Source: Closterium sp. Naga37s-1
Lineage: Eukaryota; Streptophyta; Zygnematophyceae; Desmidiales; Closteriaceae
NCBI GenBank assembly: GCA_947471745.1
Contig: CANJKZ010000010.1
Location: 3,955,501-4,019,500 of the forward strand
Direction: 5' to 3'
DNA: 64,000 nt
This document shows, piece by piece, positions 25,301-36,500 of this stretch (its first letter is position 1; each line of letters starts with the position of its first letter). The notes below the pieces were generated by a model. It saw nothing but the letters and a program-made list of their open reading frames with translations, was not told the origin of the DNA and did not search any database. The position numbers were made by a program, and so were the translations under genes.

Positions 25301-26251
25301 AAATCAAGACCCTGTTAGGATGAGGAGATACGTGGAGAGGAGTACACATTGGTAGAAAGATTATATGCTGTAATGAAATTGCTCTTAAAAAATAATATAA
25401 TAGTAATTAATTGGAAGCTTTAGTTACTATAAGTAACATTTTCAGGCAGCTCACCTTGTAGTTGACGGCAATCACTGCCCGTTGAGCAAAGGGACACGCC
25501 TTGTAGTGGTATAGGCTGGAGGGGGGCAAGGGAAACGGGGATAAGGGAGGATTCTTGTAATTGGTCGCTGAACTGATGGGCCATTGGCTATAGTTGCTTG
25601 AACCTGAGAGTTGGCTACCGTCGACATGTGTTGGCTATGTCCCATTCACTGTTGTCCAATTCACCGCGTGGTGCTGTCAAAGAGAGCAGGAGCGGGCGAT
25701 TCCACACTCAGGCTCCGTAGCAACCAAGCTTCCTGTTGAATAGCGTTGACCTGCGTTGACTGACCAATGCTCACGGTGTGGTGCCGTCAAAGAGAGCAGG
25801 AGCGGGCGATCCCGCACTCAGCGGCTCCGTGGCCGCCACGTCCCTATTGAATTGCGGTGGCTAGCGTTGACTTGCGTTGACTCACCGCGTGGTGCCGTCA
25901 AACAAGGCAGGCGGCGGCGATCCCGCACTCAGAGGCTCCGTGGCCGCCACGTCCCTCTTGGATTGCGTTAACCTGCGTTGACCTGCGTTGACTCACCGGT
26001 GGTGCCGTCAAAGAGGGCAGGAGCGGGCAATCCCGCACTCAGAGGCTCCGCGGCCGCCGATGCCGCTGCTGGAACCATAGCCTGAACCATAGCTGCCAGC
26101 CTGGCCTTGCCATGACTGGCGTTGACTTGCGTTGACCTACTAAAACTCACCGCGTGGTGCCGTCAAAGAGAGCAGGAGGGGGCGAGCCCGCACTCAGAGG
26201 TTCCGTGGCCGCCGCTGCCGCTGCCGCTGCTGCGATCTTAGCCTGAGCCAT
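4349..26251 (-). CDS. GSTL: Lambda-class glutathione S-transferase, 8 exons over 22 kb
   Basis: Proposed exons: 26251-26151, 25515-25455, 25311-25259, 24440-24305, 8391-8265, 7685-7606, 6030-5923, 4435-4349. They sum to 753 bp (250 residues plus TGA); all junctions are GT-AG and phases agree. The lambda hallmarks follow in order: FDGTTRLY, catalytic Cys41 in CPFAQR (thioredoxin fold), [13 protein letters not shown] with the cis-Pro loop, GESLDL for the glutathione gamma-Glu, then the helical domain with [27 protein letters not shown] and [15 protein letters not shown] Cys-type GST of this class usually does thiol transfer and deglutathionylation rather than conjugation, in cytosol or plastid. 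Length fits the family (about 235-300). Intron 4 is 15.9 kb and mostly a 99-bp array; every other intron except introns 1-3 is crowded with partial exon copies. The start is the least certain point: an upstream Ser/Arg-rich frame beginning at 26639 could encode a transit peptide. Confidence 0.87.
4510..5190 (-). repeat. Five tandem 5' fragments of GST exon 8
   Basis: About every 130 bp the minus strand repeats a splice acceptor (CTGCAG or similar), then a reading close to [17 protein letters not shown], breaking off before the exon's C-terminal codons. Copies begin near 5107, 4985, 4855, 4730 and 4580. All lie upstream (in transcript sense) of the complete exon 8 at 4435-4349. A poly-G tract of about 22 bases sits inside at 4627. 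Confidence 0.85.
5255..5850 (-). repeat. Four 3' fragments of GST exon 7, each with a donor-like end
   Basis: Minus-strand readings related to [16 protein letters not shown] end near 5790, 5595, 5420 and 5265, most followed by GTAC donor-like sequence. They lie downstream of the complete exon 7 (6030-5923). One (5420) is mutated to LLKPAALVQ in frame and another (5265) has a stop-containing junction, so they are fragments, not extra coding exons. Confidence 0.82.
6105..7233 (-). repeat. Six 5' fragments of GST exon 7
   Basis: Each begins with a CAG acceptor and reads [12 protein letters not shown] followed by IAFDHFC, then breaks off. Starts are near 7233 (mutated: [12 protein letters not shown]), 7074, 6921, 6771, 6651 and 6180. 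The copy starting 6651 runs straight into the 12-bp array. A further decayed fragment ([10 protein letters not shown]) lies near 7420. All are upstream of the complete exon 7. Confidence 0.87.
6260..6595. repeat. 12-bp minisatellite, exactly 28 units
   Basis: Perfect tandem GAGTCGATTTTT from 6260 to 6595 (336 bp). The unit equals one arm plus centre of the palindrome TTTTGAGTCGACTCAAAA found at other duplication seams in this window. It lies exactly at the broken end of an exon 7 fragment. It creates artificial open frames such as (SIFE)n. Confidence 0.97.
7765..7823 (-). repeat. 5' fragment of GST exon 6
   Basis: A CAG acceptor is followed by a reading of [17 protein letters not shown], then a stop; the complete exon 6 (7685-7606) reads [20 protein letters not shown] and ends in a GTAAGT donor. 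The fragment lies upstream, as for the other 5' copies. Confidence 0.85.
8147..8195 (-). repeat. 3' fragment of GST exon 5
   Basis: The minus strand reads [13 protein letters not shown] followed by GGTGAG, a near copy of the end of the complete exon 5 (8391-8265) with its donor. It lies downstream in transcript sense. Confidence 0.85.
8411..22713. repeat. 99-bp satellite, 144 full units plus 47 bp, inside GST intron 4
   Basis: Exact 99-bp periodicity from 8411 to 22713 (14,303 bp). I find a single substitution in the whole block: C to T at 18532. On the minus (gene) strand each unit holds a pyrimidine-rich stretch, the acceptor ATGCATGCAG, and about 30 nt matching the start of GST exon 5 ([11 protein letters not shown] versus [11 protein letters not shown]). 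It is thus an amplified intron-end/exon-start fragment carrying 144 potential 3' splice sites. Because 99 is a multiple of three and the unit lacks stops in three frames, it creates reading frames of about 5,100, 4,990 and 4,850 codons. I do not regard these as genes. Confidence 0.97.
22714..22945 (-). repeat. Two longer 5' fragments of GST exon 5 beside the array
   Basis: Starting at 22936 and 22801 the minus strand reads [14 protein letters not shown]...[10 protein letters not shown] and then diverges into the intron sequence that makes up the rest of the 99-bp unit. They are plausible precursors of the array: longer exon 5' ends, with the array unit being a shortened derivative. Confidence 0.88.
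22957..23298. repeat. 19-bp minisatellite, about 18 units
   Basis: Tandem units of AATATGCAGAGGTGGGAGG; the first two or three have AATCTGCAGAGG. It lies in GST intron 4 next to the exon 5 fragments. Confidence 0.95.
23331..23505. repeat. 49-bp tandem repeat, about 3.5 units, each with the seam palindrome
   Basis: Units begin TCATCTGCTGCACAG near 23331, 23380, 23429 and 23478 (partial). Each full unit contains TTTTGAGTCGACTCA (23350, 23399, 23448). Confidence 0.95.
23530..24280 (-). repeat. Six 3' fragments of GST exon 4 with donors
   Basis: Minus-strand readings close to [20 protein letters not shown] end in VPE or VPPE plus a GT donor (GTGAGT, GTTAGT or GTACGG) near 24187, 24047, 23908, 23779, 23658 and 23541. 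All lie downstream of the complete exon 4 (24440-24305) and lack its 5' half ([12 protein letters not shown]). Confidence 0.9.
24520..24775 (-). repeat. Two 5' fragments of GST exon 4
   Basis: Near 24774 and 24596 the minus strand has an acceptor followed by [19 protein letters not shown] or [14 protein letters not shown]. The first carries a 2-base insertion after GGGGAG, the second an internal deletion, and neither has the exon 3' half. Confidence 0.88.
24920..25152 (-). repeat. Second complete copy of GST exon 3 and a 3' fragment
   Basis: A full 53-bp copy lies at 25152-25100, with CACAG acceptor and GTATGC donor, encoding [18 protein letters not shown] versus [18 protein letters not shown] in 25311-25259. 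They differ at five sites, two of them amino-acid changing. A further copy of the exon's last bases plus following intron is near 25005-24945. As 53 is not a multiple of three, including both full copies would shift the frame. Confidence 0.85.
25665..26104 (-). repeat. Four 3' copies of GST exon 1
   Basis: Each minus-strand copy reads [14 protein letters not shown] and ends in or near a GTGAG donor (lower ends near 25998, 25887, 25775 and 25666). Donor phase varies: the copy ending 25998 has ACCACCG before the donor rather than ACCACGCG, so splicing it to exon 2 would break the frame. The outermost copy (26251-26151) keeps the right phase. Confidence 0.87.
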
Positions 26252-27522
26252 CACTGCCAGCCTGGCCTTGCCGTAAATCCCTCGCGTTGTGACACGTGGC
26301 AGAGGCACGCGATCGGCACTCAGGGAGGCGCCGGATAAGGTCCTACATGGCAGGGTGACACGAATGAAGGGACGGAACACAGTAGATGGAAGACGAAAAA
26401 TATAATATTGACACGTGGCATGCCACGATGCGAACTCTCGATTCAGATAAAAAGGCACGCGGGAAAGCTTCGCGATAAACGCGGTGCGATAAACGCGTAA
26501 CTCGAGGTAACGAGAGAGAATACGGAAACTGCTTAGTAAGGAAACGAACGCACTTCGACGAAGAAATTGCGCGCGCGATTAACCGAGCCCCTTGATTCGT
26601 CAAAATGGCGGCGGAGGAAGAGGCGACGGAAGCAGCCATGGCTAGTAGTGCTAGGATATCACACGGCTCGTAGCCTTCCCGACGAGAGGAGTAGTAGCAA
26701 CAAGTAGCTACACGTGTGCTACAAAGCCGTTTCAGCTGTGCATGCGCCACTCCCACTGAACTCAAAAAATGTATATTTTTAAAAGCTGTAACGCTTTTCA
26801 AAATTATGTATTTTGAAAGCGAAGCTGCTTGTAATGTAGGATTTGGCAGCGTCGAACCGCGCTAAACGCCCGTTTTGGAGTACAAAACGTGGGCTGGAGG
26901 TCATTTCCCTCCACCCACGTCTCTCATTTTCAAACGGTTTAGCCGATTTTCCCGCCCCCCCCCCCCCTCGGAAACAGGATAGCCTTAGGAACATAGAGGC
27001 ATATCTTTGTAATATCACTATGGATTTCAATTGTACTAAACCCATTTGAAATGAGACGATGCCAATTGCTACATGCAAGAAAGCAAGCTTTCTAAATTGG
27101 TGAATTCTGGATTTGTACGCGGTATGGACAGACTCGAATGCGTTTCGAACCGTCGATCTCTCCAAGAATGGATGTGCAACCTCGTCCGGAAACGAACGAG
27201 TGAACTGAAGGTCGAGAGCATGCATCCAGACTTTCTCGCCAAATTCACGAGTGGGAAGCTTGTACAGCGTAAGAGCGAGCTCGGTACTGTGTACAGTACA
27301 GGCAGCTCAACACTTCAAAGGAAAGCGCATCAAGAAAAAGTGGTAAGAAAATCGTCCAGAGCTACCAGTGCACTGGTCAGTTGAAGTGTGACATTCCACT
27401 AATTCAGAAGAAGGGCATTTTTGGGTGTCCATAACGCCACTCTAGCACCTGTTTGCACCCCTCAGCACCTAGTTGAGGTAACTAGATCCCACTACTCATC
27501 ATTATGTAACACGATGCATTTT
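26252..27522. other. Flank between the P5CS-B 3' end and the GST start
   Basis: It holds the GST promoter and the P5CS-B 3' flank. A minus-strand frame starting at 26639 (MAASVASSSAAILTNQGAR...) is Ser-, Ala- and Arg-rich like a plastid transit peptide and could be a first GST exon, but I found no convincing donor to join it to exon 1. A C-run lies near 26955. Otherwise nothing recognisable. Confidence 0.5.
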
Positions 27523-30500
27523 CTACTCAATTATAGGGAGTGCTTTATGGGTGTAGACGATATCCTTATCCTTGTTGACCAGATGCCCGTCACCTCTCAG
27601 CAACCAGCGCGTTGTGAGGAGCCCCTCCACCCCGACAGGCCCTCTCGCATGGATGCGGCTCGTGCTGATGCCCACCTGCACGAGAGAAAGTGCAGGAGGG
27701 CAGAAATTAGCTCGATGCAAAGGCCCTCTGAAAGCAACCCTGTCTCTATTCTACTAGTCCCCAAGCCCCCCTCTCTCCCCCTCTCCCCTCACCTCGGCGC
27801 CCGAGCCCGAAGATGTCAATTTAGCAAACATATGTTTACTCTTTCTCTCTTCTTGTTATCTCACCTCGGCGCCGAGCCCGAAGCGGAAGCCGTCGGAGAA
27901 GCATTGTCTTGCAGCACAACAGTCCCTAGCATCTCCCCTCCCCACTCTCCGCTCCCATCCAACTCACCTCGGCGCCGAGCCCGAAGCGGAAGCCGTCGGA
28001 GAAGCGAGTGCTGGCGTTGTGCACCACGACCGCACTGTCCACCGACGCCAGAAACTTCTTTGCGGCTTCCTGGTCCTCGGTGACGATGGCGTCGGTGTGC
28101 GCGCTGCCGTGCGTGTGGATGTGGTGGATGGCCGCGTCAATGTCCGGCACGATCTCCACCGTACATTCCAGCGACCCGTACTCGTGGTGCAGATTCGCTG
28201 CCGGAGGCAGGGAGAAGGCAGGCGCTGCAGTCGTGCCCGCATGAAGGACTATGCCTGCATGCAGGTGGGGAGAATGGGGTGGAAGGGACACGAGACACAC
28301 TGATAAGCAGGGAACTCCCACTGTCTGGCACGATCTCCACCGTACATTCCAGCGACCCGTACTCGTGGTGGAGATTTCGCTGCTGCAGGCGGGAGAAGGT
28401 GGGGGCTGCGGTCGTGCCTGCATGAAGGACTATGCCTGCATACAGGTGGGGAGAAAGGGTGGATCCACAGGAACACACATCAGTCTCCTCCGTACATTCC
28501 AGCGACCCGTACTCGTGATGCAAGGTGGGGGCCTGAGGCAGGGAGAAGGGAGAAGCCGCGGCCGCGCCTGCAGGAAGGACTATGCCTGTGTAGGGAAGGG
28601 AAAGAGGCAGTGAGGTAGGGAGTGCGATGATATACAGGAATACCACTACGCTTGTTTTTGCACACATTGCAATGTGCTTATGGAATTACTCCAAATGGGT
28701 ATTTCCATCAGTGCTATACGTCCCATTGTCGAGCCAACTCAGAACTCCATAAGTGTTGCTATGAACTCACCATTGTCTTTGAGCTCTTGAATGAGCTCCG
28801 CTGCAGCTCCCGACTTCACCAGCTCCTCGTGGAGTAGCAGGGTTTCCTATAACGGGTACAGCACAAGGAAATAAATTGAAAAAACAAGCACATGAGACAT
28901 ATGACGCATTACCCCATCATTTAGAGGAGCTTTCTGTGAAGGGTGCAACAAACGGGAACAAATGCATCCAATCGTATGGATGAAAATATTTCATGCATTG
29001 TGTATCACAGCATCGCGATGCAGGCAGCGGGGTAGTCCATCTTGGCATTGTGCACGATCCGTTTGGCATCCCCCTTGCCACATGTGTAAACAACTAAGCT
29101 GCATATCTCACCATCGCATTGCAGGCAGCCGGGTAGTCCATCTTAGCATCCAATATGATCCGTTTGGCCATCTTGAGGTTGGCTGCCTTCTCCACGTACA
29201 CGTGGCACACGCTATCCGCATGGCCCCTCCCTGCCCTCTAAACCCTCTCCTTCCCTCCCTTCCTCCCTCCCTTCCCCACCACTTTCCCACTCCCTCGTGC
29301 CCCCCCCCCTCCCCCCACCCACTCCCTCCCTCCAATCCCCTCTCCCCTTTTTCTCCCTCTCCCTACCGCTCACCATGGCGTTGCAAGCAGCAGGGTAGTC
29401 CATCTTGGCGTCGAGAATGATCCGTTTGGCCATCTTGAGGTTGGCTGCCTTGTCCACGTACACGTGGCACACGCCATCCGCATGGCCCAGCACCGCAATC
29501 TTGGTGTGCGATTTGATATGATTCACCAGCGCGTTGCTGCCGCGCGGAATCACCAGGTCGATCACGTCGTCCAGCTTCAGCAGATCCGAGATGTCGTCGC
29601 GTGAAGTGACGAGGCCTATGAGTGAGGGGCCGACTTCTGGGGGGAGTGCTGAGGCGATCACCTGTTAGCAGTGGGACGGAGATATGGAGGGGTGAGTGAG
29701 ACAGGAGGGAAGCAGCTTCAGCAGATCCGAGATGTCGTCGCGTGAAGTGACGAGGCCAATAAGTGAGGGGCCCACCTCCGGTGGCAGGGCGGAGGCAATC
29801 ACCTGGGGCATAGTGTATGATCAACTGAGTACCAACTGAGTAGCTGCAGCGATTTAAGGTTATGATACCACCAATAACTGTATACTCCCATGGATCACTC
29901 ATGTTGGCTTACTTAGCTGGCCTCAGACTCTAGTATTTCATTAATTATCTCACAATGGTTACCACTGGCATCTGGTTACCACACGCGTGGAGCTCACCTC
30001 GTGGATGATGCGGTTGGAGTTGAGTGCCTCCTTGCCTCCCTTGAGCAGCAGCCCGTTGCCGCTGCGAATCGCCAGCGCTGCAATCTGAGAAGGCCAGCGC
30101 AGGGATGGGCGGTGGGAGAGATGGGGGAGAAGGAAATGGAGGGAGGAGGGAGAAGAAAGAGATTATGCGGCCTCCCTTTCCTTGTAAGCAGGCCGCTTGG
30201 GAAGCCACAAGGGAACAAGATGGTGGGAGAGACATTGCTTGTTCCTGAGAAAACGACAACAGAGGATAGGCATGCTCTCAGCAGCAAAAACGATGCCAGG
30301 GTAGATGTGCTGACGTGGCATCACCCCTCTCACCTGCGGCATTGCACATGGTATCCGTATGCAAATTCTCACCTGCGGCATGGCGTCAGGGCGAGCTTCA
30401 AAGATCACCAGCAGCACTCCCAGTGGCCACCTCTGCTTCTCCAGGTTCAGCCCCTCTGCAAGCTGCGAACATAAAACGCAAGGGCAGAGAGTGAGAAGGA

Positions 30501-33500
30501 AAATGAGAGCAAACTATTGAGTCGATTCATTTGTTCAGCCCCTCTGCTAGCTGCGCACGGCAATGCAAGGGCAGTGCGTGAAAAGAGAGATGGGAGCGAG
30601 AGCAGGTGAGAAAGGGCCCTCTGCCCTGCTGGCTTTGGATGGAAGAAACGGGGAATAGAGCCAGCGACTTTGCTCGAGACAGCATGTCTGATATCGGGTC
30701 AGGTCAGGCATCACTGTTGCATGCAGCACAGTGAAACACCATGACATCCGTTCCCGCAAACCCCATTCCCCCTCCCTCCCGCTCCCTCCCCCACCACACC
30801 CACGCACCTCTGTGCGAGCCAGCGTCTCTGCTATCGGATCAGGCATCTCAGCAATCGCCCGAATGCCCTCTGCTAGCTGTTGAATCTGCAAGGCAATTAA
30901 GGACGGCGATAGATGAGAGAGACGGGAGGGAGAGTGGACGGGTGGGGGGAGGGGGGAGGGGGCGGGAGGGGCATGAGTCAGTGGTGCAGATGAGGGAGTT
31001 TGGCCTTTCAGCCATACGTCGATTGAAATGCCCTGCAATAGCAGCTGAGAATGGACGGAATCAGAGCAAGAGTCTGGTTCCCACCAGGTGGACACTCCCT
31101 TGCCCGCCTCCACTCACTCTCTCCTTTTGCCATCCACTCACCCATTTAGATTTCAGCTTCAGCCGCTGCAGCAGGGCCGTGCAACGCGGTTGACCTCAGC
31201 CGCCGGGAACATTGTGAGCGTTCTGTTCGCTCATTCTATTCCTTCCCCTCCACTCACCCGCTCGTTCTCTCTCAACCTCAACTCACCCTATTCGGTTTCA
31301 GCTTCAGCCGCTGCAGCAGCGCCGGTGCAACGCCGTTGATCTCAGACGTCCGTACGTCGTGGGCGTTCTGCTCCACAATCTCCGCCTCTCTCTTCACCAG
31401 AGCATCCGCCACGTCTAGCAACACCTGCTTGCGCTGCTCCGTGCTCAGAGCCTGGATAGCAGGAGAGGGGTTGGAAACGGTGGGGCAGGGGTGGGGAGGC
31501 GGCGGAAAATTTATTGGCAAGTGGGCGTTCTGCTCCACGATCTCCGCCTCTCGCTTCACCAGCGCATCCGCCACATCCGAAAGAACCTGCTTGCGCTGCT
31601 CTGTAGTCAGAGCCTGTGGATGGGGTCACGGTGGGGAAAGGAGGCTACCAAGATAGCTTAGTGGAATGCGGAAAAGGCCAATCTCCGCCTCTCGCTTCAC
31701 CAGCGCATCCGCCACGTACAACAACACCTGCTTGCGTTGCTCCGTGCTCAGAGCCTGGAAGTGGAGTAGGGAAGGGGGTTAAGAATGGGGTTGGGAATGG
31801 GGTTGGGAAATCAGCCTCTCGTTTCACCAGTGCATCGGCCACATCTAAGAGAACCTGCTTGCGCTGCTTTGGGGTCAGAGCCCGAATAGCAGCAGCGGAG
31901 GGGTTGGGGGATGGGATGGGGTGGAGGAGCGGGTGGGGGTACACACACAATGCTTGCTTCTGCTGCTCCGGGGTCAGAGCCTAAATAGCAGAGTCGGGGA
32001 TGGGAGGCGGGGTGGGGTTAACCACTAGCCTAAAACCCTAACCCCTGGCAGCAACAGCCATGTCCCTGCCAGCGCTCTTGACAGACTTAGACACGGCCCA
32101 CAGATGAGCGTCCTTGTGGAAGAGAGTGCCGACCATCTCCCCTGAAAGCACTCGAAGCAGCGCCTTGCTCGAATGCCAAACCCTCAACCCCACCCACCAC
32201 ACCCTCCTCACCTGCAGCTTCCGGCTGGCACCCCTGGCAGCAACAGCCATGTCCCTGCCAGCGCTCTTCACGCTCTTAGACACGGCCCACAGGTGAGCGT
32301 CCTTGTGGAAGAGCGTGCCGACCATCTCCCCCGCCAGCACTCGCACCACCGCATCGCTCGACAGGCCACTGGTAATGACTGTGGGCACCCCTGTGCCTCA
32401 CCACTCGACCAAAAACCCTGCACCCCCAAACTAAGCCCCCTGACCTACAGAGCTCTCCTCACCTGCAGCTTCCGGCTGGCGTCCCGGGCAGCAACAGCCA
32501 TGTCCCTGCCAGCGCTCTTGACAGACTTAGACACGGCCCACAGATGAGCGTCCTTGTGAAAGAGCGTGCCGACCATCTCCCCTGAAAGCACCCGCAGCAC
32601 CGCATCGCTTGACAGACCACTGGCTATGACTGTGGGCACGCCGCCTCCGGATGCGTGGATTGCTGCTTCGACTTTTGCTGTCATGCCGCCGCGACCCAGC
32701 CGACTCTTCTGGCCGAACCTGGCAGATTTGGTGGGTGGGGTGGGGAGGGAGAAGGGCTGTCAGTAAACCAGCCCGCCAGCGATCACTGTGGGCACGCCGC
32801 TACCGAATGCGTGGATTGCTGCTTCCACCTTGGCTGTCATTCCGCCGCAACCCAGCCGACTCTTCTGGCCGAACCTGGCAGATTTGGGGGGAGCGGAGGT
32901 GTGGATGAGCTCCGAGTCAGGGTCCCAGGGCGCTACCAACGAGTCTGCTCGCATCCCAAGCCACAAAACCCCACACCTGAACCCAACTCTTGAGATCTAA
33001 GCTCTAGATTCTCCTTCCTTGTACACCCGGTACACGCACTTGATGGAATCTCCATGCACGCTCGGCACGTAGGTATGGATGAGCTCCGAGTCAGGGTCCC
33101 GGGGCGGCCAGCTGGTGTCTGCTTGCATTGCTTCCCAGACAGACCTTACCCCTAAACCCCGCCTAAACCCTGAACACTGAGGCCTCTCCCCTGTTAACCC
33201 ACTGAGCTTACTTGATCGAGTCTCCATGCACGCTCGGCACGTAGGTGTGAATGAGCTCCGAGTCAGGGTCCCAGGGGGGCTTGGTGGGATTCTTCTTGCA
33301 CCCTCGAGCCCTGAAACCGAACACCTAACCCCTAAACCCTCCACAATCTTCACCTCACCCACCCTGTATACCCACTTGATGGAATCTCCATGCACGCTCG
33401 GCACGTAGGTGTGGATGAGCTCCGAGTCAGGGTCCCAGGGCGGCTTGGTGTAGAGCCCCTCGATATCTGACAGCAGCACACACGCGTCTGCCTGGAGCTC

Positions 33501-36500
33501 TAGCGAGAGGAGAGCCGCCAGGGAGTCATTGTCCCAGAAGATACCTGCCAGCGAGAGCACAAAGGAAGGGTGGGGGAGGAGGAAGGGGAGGGGTGGGAGG
33601 GGGAGAGGAAAGTGGGCTTGGTGTAGAGCCCCTCGATGTCTGACAGCGGCACACACGCGTCTGCCTGGAGCTCCAGCGATAGGAGAGCTGCAAGAGAGTC
33701 GTTGTCCCAGAAAATACCTGCCAGCGAGAGCACAAGGGAAGGGTGGGGGAGGAGGAAGGGGAGGGGTGGGAGGGGGAGAGGGTGGCTTGGTGTAGAGCCC
33801 CTCAATGTCTGACAGCAGCACACACGCGTCTGCTTGCAACTCAAGAGAGAGCAGCGCTGCCAGGGAGTCGTTATCCCAGAAGATACCTGCGAAAGCGGGG
33901 AAAACGGGAAAGGAAATGGGTGATTTCTGAATCAACAGACAACAGCAGCAGACGGGTGGCTTGGTGTAGAGCCCCTCAATGTCCGACAGCAGCACACACG
34001 CGTCTGCTTGCAATTCCGGAGACAGCAAAGCCGCCAAGGAATCGTTCTGCCAGAAGATACCTACAAAAGGGGTGAGAAAGGGAAGGAGTGAGAGACTCTT
34101 CTTATTGACAGTCAAGAGGAGAGGGTGGCTTGGTGTAGAGCCCCTCAATGTCTGACAGCAGCACACACGCGTCTGCCTGGAGCTCTAGAGATAGGAGCGC
34201 CGCCAGGGAGTCGTTGTCCCAAAAGATACCTGCGAGTGGGGGAGCAGGGATGGGTGGGGAGGGGTGCGGAGGGGTGGGGTTAAGGGGTTGAGTGGGGCGG
34301 CTTGGTGTAGAGCCCCTCGATGCCCGACAGCAGCACCAGCGCGTCTGCCTGGAGCTCCAGAGATAGGAGAGCTGCAAGGGAGTCGTTGTCCCAAAAGATT
34401 CCTGCGAGAGAAGAGGGAAGAGAAGGGTCACCAATCAAGCAGCAGGGAGGAGTCTCTGGACGTACATCACTCCCTTACATCAACATGCGGCAGCATTGCA
34501 CTAACAACCGCCCTTCCACCCCCACCGGCAAGCAGATCACTAAGACCTCACCAGCCGCATCTCTGTATGGCGCCCTGCAAGTCGAGATGGCGTCGTTCTC
34601 ATTAAACACCGGCACCACGCGGTGGTCCAGAAGGGAGGACACTGACTGCTTTGAGGAGGCTGACTCTACTGACTGTGGGTGGGCATACATGCCGGTCCCC
34701 CTCACACAACCAGCCAGCTCACCTGTCCCATCCTTGAACGGTGTTATGCGGTTTAAAATGGCTTTGTTCACGTTGAACGCCGGCACCACACGGTGTTATG
34801 CATACAGCTCTGCAGACCGCTCTCACTCACACACCACTCCGCTCACCTTTCGCATCCTTGAACAGTGCAACACGGGTCGAAATGGCGTCGTTCTCATTGA
34901 AAACCGGCACCACACGGTGGTCCAGCAGGCAAGATACTGTGTTTCTGAGGCTGTGCTTCCACTAGCAAGCGGGTCACAGCTCACCAGTGGCGTCCTTGTA
35001 GGGTGTCACGCAGGTCGAATTCTCGTCGCTCTTGTTAAACACCCGCACCACACGGTGGACCAGGAGGAAGGGAGGACACTGGTGCTGATGAAGCTGTGCA
35101 TGGGTGGGCAATGGGCGTGCATGCATAGCTCTCCCTCACCCGACCAGACAACCAGCCAGCTCACCAGTGGCGTCCTTGTAGGGAGCAACGCGGGTGGAGA
35201 TGGCGTCGTTCTCGTTGAAAACCGGCACCACGCGGTGGTCCAGCAGGGAGGAGACGGTGCTGCGCAGTTGGTTGCGGAACTGCAGGTCCGTGAAATCCCT
35301 CTCTGTGACCAGCAACTGTCACATGGGATGCGATGAGGGAGCGGGGGTGGGGTGGCATGGGGTCAGTCCTTGGGTTGGCATGGTCCAGCAGGGAGGAGAC
35401 TGTGCTGCGCAGCTGATTGCGGAACTGCAGGTCCGTGAAATCACGCTCCGTCACCAGCAACTGTAAGTGGGGTAGGGAGGTGAGGGGGGTGGTGGAAGTG
35501 AGCCTTGAGGCACTAGACGCATGGTCCAGCAGGGACGAGACGGAGCTGCGCAGCTGGTTGCGGAACTGCAAATTCGTGAAGTCACGCTCCGTGACCAGCA
35601 ACTGTTGGGGTGGGATGGGGGGAAGTGCGGAGGGTGGTTTGAGCCTTGAGGAGCCAGAGGCACAGGATGGGTGGGAGCGACGAGATGGGACAAAGGCGGT
35701 GAAACTGCGGTGTGCAGCTGGTGGCGGAACTCCAAATATGCCAAGTCACGCTTGCTCGGTGACCAACAGCTGTTGAGCGTGTGGGGTGGGTGGGGAAGGG
35801 ATGCACGGTGGGAACCCTCCCAGTGACCATGAAACGCTTCCAAAACCCAATTCTCCTAACCTTTCTCCCCACCTCGCACCAAGCACAGACCTACCTACCT
35901 ATCCACCCTTGCAGACCTTGAATCCCCTCACAATCTCCTTCAATAGACCATACCTGAGCACAACCAACGTCCACTTGGTTGAAGAGCGACTCGTAGAGAG
36001 CCATGAGCTGGCCCTGCCCGATGCCCGCGCACGGCTTGCCGTCAATGTCGTCCCCCTGCGGGCGCTGCAGGTCCTTGAAGCTCGTGCGCATGAACCGCTG
36101 GAAGCGCAGCTTGTGCCGGCCCACTCCGATCGCGCCACTTGTCACCAGAATCACCTCCCTGCCGTCCGATACGAGCGTCTCAATCTGCTCGTACAAAGAA
36201 AAAAAACGTGGAAGTTAGCTTGAAGAGTAAAGTAGGGTTGAAAAGCAACGACGCCATTATTCTGATTCGCTTGCGTTAATTTTCTATTTTCTTTTGTTCT
36301 CTCTACTTGCTACAGACTTTCACAGACTCGACACAAAGTATTTACTGTATGATGCATCATTTCGCAGAAAGTCTCCATTCGTTCAAGTACCGCTGGACCA
36401 GAAACTGCAATATGAGGCCATACTCCTACTCTACTGTCAGGGCTGCATTTAAAATGAACTAGAAATAATTATTATCGCATGGCTCACCGCTTCGCAGAGC

